Shown here one piece after another: positions 1 to 5,398 of a stretch of DNA of 5,513 nt. Source of the DNA: Nitrososphaerota archaeon (GTDB lineage: Archaea > Thermoproteota > Nitrososphaeria > Nitrososphaerales > JACPRH01); assembly GCA_029460375.1 (NCBI GenBank), contig JARPAQ010000029.1, positions 1 to 5,513 of the forward strand, read 5' to 3'. Numbering within the stretch: position 1 is the first letter of the stretch; each line of letters opens with the position of its first letter. Both the position numbers and the translations under genes were made by a program. The notes beneath the pieces were generated by a model that saw nothing but the letters and a program-made list of their open reading frames with translations, was not told the DNA's origin and searched no databases.

Positions 1-582
1 ATGTCGTTTGAAGTAGTCACCTGCACCCACATGGAATACCCCGTCGCCAAGTGGGAAGTACCAGAAGTATCCACTGAGATTCGGGAAGGTCTTGACGAAG
101 AAGTCGTCAAACGGTGGATCCCTGTACTTCACTCTATACTGGACGCAGGGTATCAGAAGATCATCCTTCACCCTCGGGAGTAAGGGGCGTGTAATCCCGG
201 TTGAGTCCACCACCATGTCATAATCATCGCTAAGTAATGTGTCTCTGGAAACATAGCTGCCGAAGTGTATATTCTGTCCTTCAGACATATCTCTTATAAA
301 ACGAATCTTATCAAAGCAGCATAACCCTTTAAGATTGATGTCCACCATCTCACCCCTAACATCCACCCGCAGCACCTTACCGGTATGAGTAACATAGTCC
401 TCAAAGTTCAGACCACAATCCTTAGCGTACTTAGCCATCCCTGCCTTGGTGGTACCCCAACCGCAGACCGCGTCAAAATTCTCCTTCCGAAGCATATCGA
501 AACCTATCACCTCATTCTCCTTACTTAGCATTGAAGATAGGTATGAACCTACTACACCCATACCCACTATCGCTATCTTCAA
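1..582 (-). CDS. FAD-dependent oxidoreductase, geranylgeranyl-reductase-like, 3' part beyond the left edge
   Basis: The minus strand is open for 194 codons from a TTG at 582 to the window edge. The N-terminus KIAIVGMGVVGSYL is a Rossmann beta-alpha-beta with the GxGxxG dinucleotide motif (residues 7-12). A CGWGT stretch lies at 40-44, a DSTG motif typical of FAD proteins of this class at 126-129, and GYFWYFPLGDG at 171-181, matching the YxWxFP signature of archaeal geranylgeranyl reductases, followed by HVGAG at 184-188. That family reduces isoprenoid double bonds in archaeal membrane lipids and sometimes quinone tails; the substrate here cannot be told. Family members are usually about 390-450 residues, so about half is missing. 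TTG is chosen because an in-frame stop lies upstream at 649-651, no ATG or GTG lies between, and the next ATG falls inside the GxGxxG motif. It is transcribed away from the nuo operon. The family is fairly sure, the function is not. Confidence 0.85.
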   Translation of the reverse strand, partial: MKIAIVGMGVVGSYLSSMLSKENEVIGFDMLRKENFDAVCGWGTTKAGMAKYAKDCGLNFEDYVTHTGKVLRVDVRGEMVDINLKGLCCFDKIRFIRDMSEGQNIHFGSYVSRDTLLSDDYDMVVDSTGITRPLLPRVKDDLLIPCVQYRVKYRDPPFDDFFVKTFPNLSGYFWYFPLGDGVFHVGAGDYFKRH

Positions 583-592
583 CTCTTCGACA

Positions 593-596
593 CACC
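593..596 (-). promoter_or_regulatory. ribosome binding site for the flavoprotein gene
   Basis: Reading the minus strand, AAAGGTG ends 10 bases before the TTG at 582. GGTG pairs with the CACC at the 3' end of archaeal 16S rRNA. The spacing is slightly long, but this is the only such site near the only possible start codon. Confidence 0.5.
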
Positions 597-636
597 TTTC
601 TCCGAAGACACTGACCGATCCGCATTTAACGAAGCC

Positions 637-650
637 ATAATAAGCTTTTC
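637..650 (-). promoter_or_regulatory. candidate BRE/TATA promoter of the flavoprotein gene
   Basis: On the minus strand GAAAA (650-646) followed by CTTATTAT (644-637) resembles an archaeal BRE plus TATA box. Transcription would begin near 615, giving a leader of roughly 33 bases that contains the ribosome binding site at 593-596. A second candidate, GAATTTATAG at 680-671, would give a leader of about 65 bases. The sequence alone does not choose between them. Confidence 0.35.
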
Positions 651-695
651 AACCACACCGAGTAGTAAGCCTATAAATTCTATACAACCAGACTT

Positions 696-711
696 TTTAT
701 TAAACAATAAA
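696..711. repeat. short inverted repeat in the divergent promoter region
   Basis: TTTATT (696-701), spacer AAAC, then AATAAA (706-711) form a perfect 6-base inverted repeat. It lies about 10 bases upstream of the nuoA TATA-like box, a position where archaeal activators or repressors can bind. It is short and AT-rich, so chance is a real possibility. Confidence 0.25.
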
Positions 712-714
712 GAG

Positions 715-728
715 GTACAATTTAAATA
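715..728 (+). promoter_or_regulatory. TATA-like box and BRE of the nuo operon
   Basis: GTACAA (715-720, BRE position) is followed by TTTAAATA (721-728), a good archaeal TATA box. Archaeal transcription usually starts about 26 bases downstream of the box centre, here about 750-753, which coincides with the ATG at 753. The operon's first transcript would therefore be leaderless or nearly so. Confidence 0.6.
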
Positions 729-752
729 AGAAAATACTTGTGTGTGAAGGGC

Positions 753-1112
753 ATGAGTAGCGACTTCACACCCCTGATCGCTCTCGCAGGATTTGGAGCC
801 GCCGCCGCTCTCATGACCCTGATGGTTCCCGCGCTCCTAGCTCCTAGCAAGCGTCATCCAATGAAAAAAGAGGCATTCGAATGTGGACAGGTCCCTTCAG
901 GTGAGGGTAGGCTCAACTTCATGATGCAGTACTACGCGTATCTTTTGATGTTCGTGGTTTTTGACGTTATGTCTATGTTCATATTTGCTTGGGGTGCATC
1001 ATACGTTCAGATCGGGTTTCAGAGTGCCGGAATAATCACTGTGTTCTTAGCTATACTTTTCGTCCCTATGGGATACGCCCTCTACCTCGCAGGAAGAAGA
1101 GAATTATGGTAA
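753..1112 (+). CDS. nuoA: complex I subunit A (NuoA/ND3-like)
   Basis: Small membrane subunit of NADH-quinone-type oxidoreductase beside the quinone cavity, 119 residues, the normal family length. Three membrane segments lie at about 7-29, 61-82 and 91-113. The loop motif KKEAFECG (38-45) corresponds to the family's KxxPYECG, and FDV (70-72) opens the second-helix motif FDVE. The Glu of that motif is Met73 here. The ATG at 753 is chosen because it fits leaderless transcription from the TATA-like box at 721-728; an upstream TTG (738) or GTG (744) would lie before the predicted transcript start. There is no Shine-Dalgarno sequence, as expected for a leaderless first gene. The 3' end overlaps nuoB by 7 bases. 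Identity is firm, the exact start less so. Confidence 0.95.
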   Translation: MSSDFTPLIALAGFGAAAALMTLMVPALLAPSKRHPMKKEAFECGQVPSGEGRLNFMMQYYAYLLMFVVFDVMSMFIFAWGASYVQIGFQSAGIITVFLAILFVPMGYALYLAGRRELW

Positions 1113-1609
1113 ACGGAGCCACTTCAAACATCTTTGTAGGAAAACTGAAAGATATTCTGCAGTACTCCGTAAAGGCGCCTCTGAGATATGTTGTAAACTG
1201 GGGGCGAATCTACTCTCTATGGCCCGTTCACCTAGAAACCGCCTGCTGCAGCGTAGAATGGGGAGCCACTTCAGGTCCCAGATTCGACGTTGAAAGATGG
1301 GGTATGTTGGCCGCCTTCGGCTCTATGAGGCAGTGTGATGTGCTGATTATTCTGGGGACTGTCAACAGAAAGATGGCTCCACGGGTCAAGATGATATATG
1401 ATCAGATGCCTGAGCCTAGGTATGTTATAGCCTTCGGCGCCTGTGCGTTAAGCGGAGGACTGTATTTCGACTCTTATAATGTGCTTCCAGGTGTCGACAC
1501 GATAATACCGGTGGACATCTATATTTCAGGCTGTCCGCCGAGGCCTGAGGAGTTTATTCAAGGTCTCATAATGCTTCAGAACAAGATACGTGCTTCGTCG
1601 GTGAGATAG
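1106..1609 (+). CDS. nuoB: complex I subunit B (NuoB/PSST-like), cluster N2
   Basis: Peripheral-arm subunit of 167 residues that carries the terminal [4Fe-4S] cluster N2, which passes electrons to quinone. All four ligands are present: the tandem pair Cys47-Cys48 in ETACCSVEW, Cys113 in FGACALSGG and Cys143 in SGCPPRPE. The motifs LGTVNRKMAP (83-92), YDQMPEP (98-104) and IIPVDIYISGCPPRPE (133-148) are typical of NuoB and separate it from hydrogenase small subunits, which are usually shorter or diverge here. The start is the ATG at 1106, which overlaps the nuoA stop (ATGGTAA) and has GGAAG at 1092-1096 at a 9-base spacing. An ATG at 989 in the same frame would add 39 residues unlike the family, inside nuoA, and is rejected. 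Confidence 0.97.
   Translation: MVNGATSNIFVGKLKDILQYSVKAPLRYVVNWGRIYSLWPVHLETACCSVEWGATSGPRFDVERWGMLAAFGSMRQCDVLIILGTVNRKMAPRVKMIYDQMPEPRYVIAFGACALSGGLYFDSYNVLPGVDTIIPVDIYISGCPPRPEEFIQGLIMLQNKIRASSVR
1600..1605 (+). promoter_or_regulatory. ribosome binding site fixing the nuoC TTG start
   Basis: GGTGAG, embedded in the last codons of nuoB, sits 7 bases before the TTG at 1613. It is a strong archaeal Shine-Dalgarno and supports TTG as the true start of nuoC. Confidence 0.7.
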
Positions 1610-1612
1610 ATA

Positions 1613-2113
1613 TTGTCTGAAACACCTGAAACAGAGCAGAAGCCACCTGAGAGGGAAAGTAAACTGGTTGACGGCTTAACAGCTAAACTAGGAAAAGATG
1701 TCTTGGAGGTTGATATTAAGCCGAAACGAATTAAGGTGAAGGTTAAACCTGAACGTATCAAAGACGCCGCTGAATACATAAAGAACGAGTTGGGCTTCGA
1801 CCACGTAGCATCAGTTTCAGGAGTAGACTACCCGAACGATCAAGAGCTAGAAGTCATCTACCACATAGCTGCCTACGAACGTGAAGATCTTCGAGACCTC
1901 GTAGTAGCACTAGCAGCCCGTATTCCACGCCAAGACCCGAAGACACCCACCCTTACAGATATCTGGCCGAGCTCCGAGTACTCTGAACGAGAAACCTATG
2001 AGATGATCGGGATAATTTTCGAAGGCCACCCTAAGCTGGAGAGGCTGCTCCTCCCTGAAGACTGGGACGATATCCCTCCTCTCCGAAAGGAGTTTAAGAA
2101 TCCAGGAAGGTAG
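1613..2113 (+). CDS. nuoC: complex I subunit C (NuoC/30 kDa)
   Basis: Connecting subunit of the peripheral arm, 166 residues, with no Fe-S cluster of its own; it packs against NuoD and NuoI. The family signature is clear at 125-161: ERETYEMIGIIFEGHP, then LERLLLPEDW, then PPLRKEF, matching the 30-kDa pattern ERExYDMxGIxFxGHPxLxRxLxPxDW...PLRKD. An alpha/beta domain at about 28-105 precedes it. The first 19 residues are a charged, Glu/Lys-rich tail that looks disordered. The gene is separate from nuoD, as in archaea and many bacteria, and not the nuoCD fusion of E. coli. It starts with TTG after GGTGAG, three bases past the nuoB stop. Confidence 0.96.
   Translation: MSETPETEQKPPERESKLVDGLTAKLGKDVLEVDIKPKRIKVKVKPERIKDAAEYIKNELGFDHVASVSGVDYPNDQELEVIYHIAAYEREDLRDLVVALAARIPRQDPKTPTLTDIWPSSEYSERETYEMIGIIFEGHPKLERLLLPEDWDDIPPLRKEFKNPGR
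2104..2110 (+). promoter_or_regulatory. ribosome binding site for nuoD
   Basis: AGGAAGG at the end of nuoC lies 11 bases before the TTG at 2122. No other start codon lies nearby in this frame, and the GPQHP motif begins only eight residues after the TTG, so the start is well constrained. Confidence 0.5.
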
Positions 2114-2121
2114 AATCAGAG

Positions 2122-3207
2122 TTGTCGACATTATCTATCAGCGTTGGGCCGCAGCATCCGGGTTCAGGTCACTTCAGGATAATGGTGAAGCTGGATGGGG
2201 ATAGGATTGTAGAGGCTCTTCCTGACCCGGGGTATGTTCACCGGGGGGAGGAGAAGCTGGCGGAGTACCGTAACTATATTCAGAATATTCCTCACTTTGA
2301 GAGACCTATAGTGCATGACTCTAGCAACATACTCTTCGCGTATGTCTCGGCGGTAGAAGACCTGATGAAGCTCGAGGTTCCTGAGAGGGGGCAGTATATC
2401 CGGGTGGTTATGGCGGAGTTGAACAGGATAATAGCTCACCTATACTACATGGCGATATACGGAATCTTCGTGGGCCACTCAACTATGTTCATGTGGCCTA
2501 TGGGTGACAGAGAACTCTTCATAGACGTAGCGCAGATGATATCCGGTCAGAGAGTGACCTTCGCATTCCTCCTTCCAGGAGGCGTCAGAAACGATATGCC
2601 AGAAGGAGTGAAGGAGCGCGCCGAGAAGGCCTGCGATTACTTTGAAAAGCGTCTAGTCGAATATGAGAAGATATTCATCAACAACCCGTTGTTCGAAAGG
2701 AGGACTAGAGGTATGGGGGTGCTGACGAAGCAGGATGCTATACGGCTCGGAGTCGTCGGCCCTACGCTGCGGGCTTCAGGAGTCAAGGCTGATTTAAGGA
2801 AGGATGAACCGTACGCGGTTTATGATAAGCTAGACTTCGATATACCTGTGTCTCAGGATGGTGACTCTTGGGCTAGGGCTTGGGTTCATATGGAAGAGAT
2901 GAGGCAGAGTATGGCCATCATCAGGCAAGCGCTGAAAGACATGCCTTCGGGGCCTGTGAAGCTGAACTTGAGAGGCCAGATAAGGGCTCCTTCAGGTGAG
3001 ACTTTCGCCCGAACCGAGGCGTCTAGGGGTGCCTTGTCGTTTTATCTGGTGAGTAACGGAGGTATGATGCCGTACAGGGTTAGGTTGATTACGCCGTCCT
3101 TCAGGAATATGATAGCCATACCGCATATCTTGAAGGGGCTGTTGTTGGCGGATCTGCCTCCTGCATTCTGGGGGTTGGACTACTGGCCTGTGGAGGCTGA
3201 TAGGTAG
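2122..3207 (+). CDS. nuoD: complex I subunit D (NuoD/49 kDa)
   Basis: Large peripheral subunit, related to the [NiFe]-hydrogenase large subunit, that forms the quinone pocket with NuoB; 361 residues. Motifs: GPQHP (9-13), GYVHRGEEKL (37-46), NYIQNIPHFERP (51-62), VPERGQYIRVVMAELNRI (86-103), LPGGVRNDMPEG (151-162), ASGVKADLRKDEPYAVYDKLDFD (218-240), EEMRQSMAII (258-267). The hydrogenase CxxC pairs are absent, so this is not a Ni-Fe enzyme. In bacterial NuoD the first motif continues HPSTHGVLR, whose second His binds the quinone head. Here it reads HPGSGHFRI, with His17 shifted. The second quinone contact, the Tyr of the bacterial DRxDY stretch, aligns with Val64 or His65 in ERPIVHD. TTG start, 8 bases after nuoC. 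Confidence 0.97.
   Translation: MSTLSISVGPQHPGSGHFRIMVKLDGDRIVEALPDPGYVHRGEEKLAEYRNYIQNIPHFERPIVHDSSNILFAYVSAVEDLMKLEVPERGQYIRVVMAELNRIIAHLYYMAIYGIFVGHSTMFMWPMGDRELFIDVAQMISGQRVTFAFLLPGGVRNDMPEGVKERAEKACDYFEKRLVEYEKIFINNPLFERRTRGMGVLTKQDAIRLGVVGPTLRASGVKADLRKDEPYAVYDKLDFDIPVSQDGDSWARAWVHMEEMRQSMAIIRQALKDMPSGPVKLNLRGQIRAPSGETFARTEASRGALSFYLVSNGGMMPYRVRLITPSFRNMIAIPHILKGLLLADLPPAFWGLDYWPVEADR
3192..3196 (+). promoter_or_regulatory. ribosome binding site for nuoH
   Basis: GGAGG inside the last codons of nuoD precedes the TTG at 3209 by 12 bases; a closer AGGTAGG (3202-3208) abuts the start and is too near to serve. nuoH begins one base after the nuoD stop, so translational coupling is likely. 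Confidence 0.4.
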
Positions 3208-3208
3208 G

Positions 3209-4390
3209 TTGAGCGAGATAAGGACGTTTCCAGATTTTGTGAAGAGGCTGGTTATAGTTGTTGGTGGGCTTGTGATCTTACTGGTGGTGTTGTTCGGTGT
3301 TCTGGTAAATACGGTTCCTGTTGTCAGCGAGTTTAATGATGTTCTTCTAGCGTCTCTCAGTAACCCTGGGGTTATGCTTGCTTATCTGGACAGTCTAGGA
3401 GTGGGGTTGAACTCCACAATATTCAGAATCGTAGTCTTCCCTGGTTTCACTTGGGCTGCGCTTATAGCTGCAGAGGTCATATGGTTTGAAAGGAAGTTTC
3501 TGGCGAAGATGCAGTTAAGAGTAGGGCCATTATACGCGGGCGTAATCGCCGGGATTCTTCAGCCCATAGCAGATATGATTAAGCTCCTCTTCAAGGAGCT
3601 TACTGCTCCAGCCCGCGCTGACAAACTGGTTTTCTACTCTATTCCTCTGCTGTTAAACGCGATCGGAGCGGCTCTGCTCGCGGTCTTGCCGGTTAGTGAA
3701 GCGTGGATTATTATGAGGTCAGATGTCAGTATGCTGGTCGTCTTTGCTGTAATAGGGTTTGCACCGATAACTGTTCTTCTAGCGGGGTGGGCTAGTAACA
3801 GCAAGTTTCCGTTCATCGGTGCTTTGCGAGGGCTTCATCAGATGATAGCGTTTGAGATACCTATGCTGATAGCTGCGCTAAGTGTTGTCCTCCTCGCGGG
3901 TACACTAGATCTGGTGAATATAGTGCAGGCCCAGTCCAGCATCTGGTTCATAGTCCTGATGCCCATGGGTGCGATAGTCTTCTTCTGCTGCCTCCTGGCT
4001 GAGCTTGAAAGGATACCGTTTGATCTTCCTGAGGCAGAGTCAGAGATAGTTATGGGTTATCAGACAGAGTATAGCAGTATGGCTTTCGGCAATCTTCAGC
4101 TCGGCGTGTACATACGGTTCTACGCGATGGCGGGTATATTCACCACACTATTCCTAGGCGGGTGGCATGGTCCTATGATTCTTCCAGCTGGGTTTGAAAT
4201 CGCTAATCAGGTTGAGTGGTTTACCTTGAAGACGCTGTTGGTTATGGTGTTTATGATAGTTCTTAGGGGCGTAAACCCGAGGTTCAGGATGGACCAGCTC
4301 TTGAGATTCGGATGGGCCAGGTTGCTTGTACTGGCCTTCGTAAACCTCTTCTTGGCGATTCTGATTCTTCAGATGGGGTGGTTTCCTTGA
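3209..4390 (+). CDS. nuoH: complex I subunit H (NuoH/ND1-like) with N-terminal extension
   Basis: Membrane subunit of 393 residues that forms the quinone tunnel and the first part of the proton path. Motifs: WFERKFLAKMQLRVGP (92-107), LQPIADMIKLLFKE (117-130), GALRGLHQMIAFEIP (204-218), AELERIPFDLPEAESEIVMG (264-283), TEYSSMAFG (286-294), FLGGWHGP (315-322), RGVNPRFRMDQLLRFGW (353-369). Hydrophobic segments lie at about 13-35, 72-92, 142-163, 174-194, 213-233, 246-264, 303-317, 340-353 and 371-388. Bacterial NuoH is about 325 residues with ERR near residue 36. Here ERK is at 94, so an extra helix (13-35) and a loop of about 35 residues precede the conserved core. The Glu usually found in the AEY motif before the GGW segment is Val300 (LGVYI). 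TTG start. Confidence 0.97.
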   Translation: MSEIRTFPDFVKRLVIVVGGLVILLVVLFGVLVNTVPVVSEFNDVLLASLSNPGVMLAYLDSLGVGLNSTIFRIVVFPGFTWAALIAAEVIWFERKFLAKMQLRVGPLYAGVIAGILQPIADMIKLLFKELTAPARADKLVFYSIPLLLNAIGAALLAVLPVSEAWIIMRSDVSMLVVFAVIGFAPITVLLAGWASNSKFPFIGALRGLHQMIAFEIPMLIAALSVVLLAGTLDLVNIVQAQSSIWFIVLMPMGAIVFFCCLLAELERIPFDLPEAESEIVMGYQTEYSSMAFGNLQLGVYIRFYAMAGIFTTLFLGGWHGPMILPAGFEIANQVEWFTLKTLLVMVFMIVLRGVNPRFRMDQLLRFGWARLLVLAFVNLFLAILILQMGWFP

Positions 4391-4392
4391 AA

Positions 4393-4397
4393 GGTGA
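4393..4397 (+). promoter_or_regulatory. ribosome binding site fixing the nuoI start
   Basis: GGTGA ends 9 bases before the ATG at 4407 but touches the in-frame GTG at 4398, leaving no spacer. It therefore favours ATG 4407 as the start. Confidence 0.7.
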
Positions 4398-4406
4398 GTG
4401 TGTAGT

Positions 4407-4910
4407 ATGAGTTTTGTTAACAGGCTCTTTAGCGCCATCAATTCAGGGACAAAACACCTGTTCAAGAGACGGTTCACCCTCAGGTACCCGGATCAGAAGT
4501 TCATTCTTGAAGGTGAAGGGTACCAGTATGACCCGAAGAACGGAGTAGGCATAGCGGGGTACAGAGGGCGGCACATCCTCTATCTGGAGAGGTGCACTGG
4601 ATGTTCTCTCTGCTTCATGATGTGCAAAGGCATCTCACTGGCTATAGAGATGATAAATCTGCCCGATAAGCAGATATCGGTCAACAAGAAGTCGAACTTT
4701 CCGCAGATAGACTACAGCAAATGTGTGTACTGCGGCTTCTGTGTCGACGCTTGCCCGTTCAGAGCGTTGTTCGAAACCAACGACTATGAAGTTGTCTCAT
4801 ATGACAGAGAAAGCCTGTTGTTCACACCGGAGCAGCTCGCCGTTCCGCCTAAGAAGCCCAAAGGAACTCACGACCTGAAGTACGGATCTAGGGGAGCATA
4901 CCATGCCTGA
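4407..4910 (+). CDS. nuoI: complex I subunit I (NuoI/TYKY-like), clusters N6a and N6b
   Basis: Peripheral subunit of 167 residues with two [4Fe-4S] clusters that lead electrons to N2 in NuoB. The ligands are Cys63, 66, 69, 73 (ERCTGCSLCFMMCKG) and Cys106, 109, 112, 116 (KCVYCGFCVDACPF); as in other 2[4Fe-4S] ferredoxin folds the fourth Cys of each motif belongs to the other cluster. Further family marks are RYPDQKF (26-32) and GYRGRHILYLERC (51-63). The second motif ends in the usual CP, but the first ends in Cys-Lys where most NuoI have Cys-Pro. The residues before about 25 are probably an amphipathic anchor lying on NuoH. An upstream GTG at 4398 is possible but badly spaced from the GGTGA. 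The 3' end overlaps nuoJ by 8 bases. Confidence 0.96.
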   Translation: MSFVNRLFSAINSGTKHLFKRRFTLRYPDQKFILEGEGYQYDPKNGVGIAGYRGRHILYLERCTGCSLCFMMCKGISLAIEMINLPDKQISVNKKSNFPQIDYSKCVYCGFCVDACPFRALFETNDYEVVSYDRESLLFTPEQLAVPPKKPKGTHDLKYGSRGAYHA

Positions 4911-5394
4911 ACTTGCATTTACAGTCCTCGCTGTCATGGCTATAGCTACAGCCATACTTGCCCTTGAGTCTAAGGAGATTGTGTACGGCGCCATATCCCT
5001 TGCCATTATGCTGATGTCTATAGCGGGTTTCTTCATACTTCTGGACGCACCGTTTGTAGCTATGTTCCAGATCATAGTGTATGTAGGAGCGGTTGCAGTT
5101 ATCATTCTCTTCACAGTTATGCTTGTACGACGAGAGAAGTGGCTTAAGGCAGAGGTAGGCGGCCTGCAGATGGTCGGGATTCTCGGCGGGCTAGCCGTAG
5201 CGTTCGCGTTCGGTCTGCTTCTGCTACAGTCTACTCTAGGCTCCGTCGTCGCAAGCGGTGAGGCTGTTTCATTCTTTGAGATAGGTGTCCAGATGATTTC
5301 GGAGTACTGGGCTGCGCTTCTGGTCTTGGCGCTGCTTCTGGCGGCTTCGCTGATAGGTGCTCTTACATTGGCGAGGATAGACAAGGAGGAGTAG
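4903..5394 (+). CDS. nuoJ: complex I subunit J (NuoJ/ND6-like)
   Basis: Membrane subunit of 163 residues that helps couple quinone reduction to the pump modules. Five hydrophobic segments lie at about 4-21, 28-47, 50-75, 88-108 and 135-157. The third holds the family signature FQIIVYVGAVAVIILFTVML (55-74), the helix that in solved structures carries the pi-bulge with a conserved Tyr (Tyr60 here) and Gly (Gly62). The segment VYGAISL (27-33) matches the conserved second helix, although the usual Asn-Pro before it is Lys-Glu here. The ATG at 4903 lies inside the last codons of nuoI, with GGGGAG (4891-4896) 6 bases upstream, so translation is probably coupled. The C-terminus is a short charged tail. 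Confidence 0.95.
   Translation: MPELAFTVLAVMAIATAILALESKEIVYGAISLAIMLMSIAGFFILLDAPFVAMFQIIVYVGAVAVIILFTVMLVRREKWLKAEVGGLQMVGILGGLAVAFAFGLLLLQSTLGSVVASGEAVSFFEIGVQMISEYWAALLVLALLLAASLIGALTLARIDKEE
5385..5389 (+). promoter_or_regulatory. ribosome binding site for nuoK
   Basis: GGAGG in the last codons of nuoJ lies 9 bases before the TTG at 5399, an ideal spacing. It favours this TTG over a second in-frame TTG at 5408. Confidence 0.7.
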
Positions 5395-5398
5395 CAGG

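Noticed and set aside
1..183. Plus-strand ORF of 60 residues at the left edge
   Set aside because: It lies antisense to the flavoprotein, whose minus-strand frame shows clear motifs (GYFWYFPLGDG, HVGAG) over the same bases.
446..640. Plus-strand ORF of 64 residues
   Set aside because: It is antisense to the GxGxxG-containing N-terminus of the flavoprotein and has no family features of its own.
691..701. T-run (CTTTTTATT) as a terminator
   Set aside because: No plus-strand gene precedes it; it lies between divergent promoters, where AT-richness is expected.
738..752. Upstream TTG or GTG start for nuoA
   Set aside because: It precedes the transcript start predicted from the TATA-like box and has no ribosome binding site; the ATG at 753 gives the normal family length.
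829..847. Short tandem repeat GCTCCTAGCTCCTAGC in nuoA
   Set aside because: It consists of two 7-base copies within coding sequence, keeps the frame of a normal membrane helix end, and is likely chance.
989..1105. 39-residue N-terminal extension of NuoB from the ATG at 989
   Set aside because: It lies inside nuoA in another frame and is unlike NuoB; the ATG at 1106 has a good ribosome binding site.
2122..3207. NuoD as a [NiFe]-hydrogenase large subunit
   Set aside because: The N- and C-terminal CxxC metal-binding pairs are absent, and the surrounding gene order is that of complex I.
1576..4477. Other minus-strand ORFs (1576-1779, 1910-2131, 2164-2439, 3634-3816, 4154-4477)
   Set aside because: All are antisense to well-identified nuo genes and show no recognisable domain.
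4797..5384. 195-residue minus-strand ORF
   Set aside because: It is antisense to nuoI/nuoJ. Its Ser/Thr/Ala/Arg-rich composition is what the reverse complement of a membrane protein gene gives, and no motif or start signal is seen.
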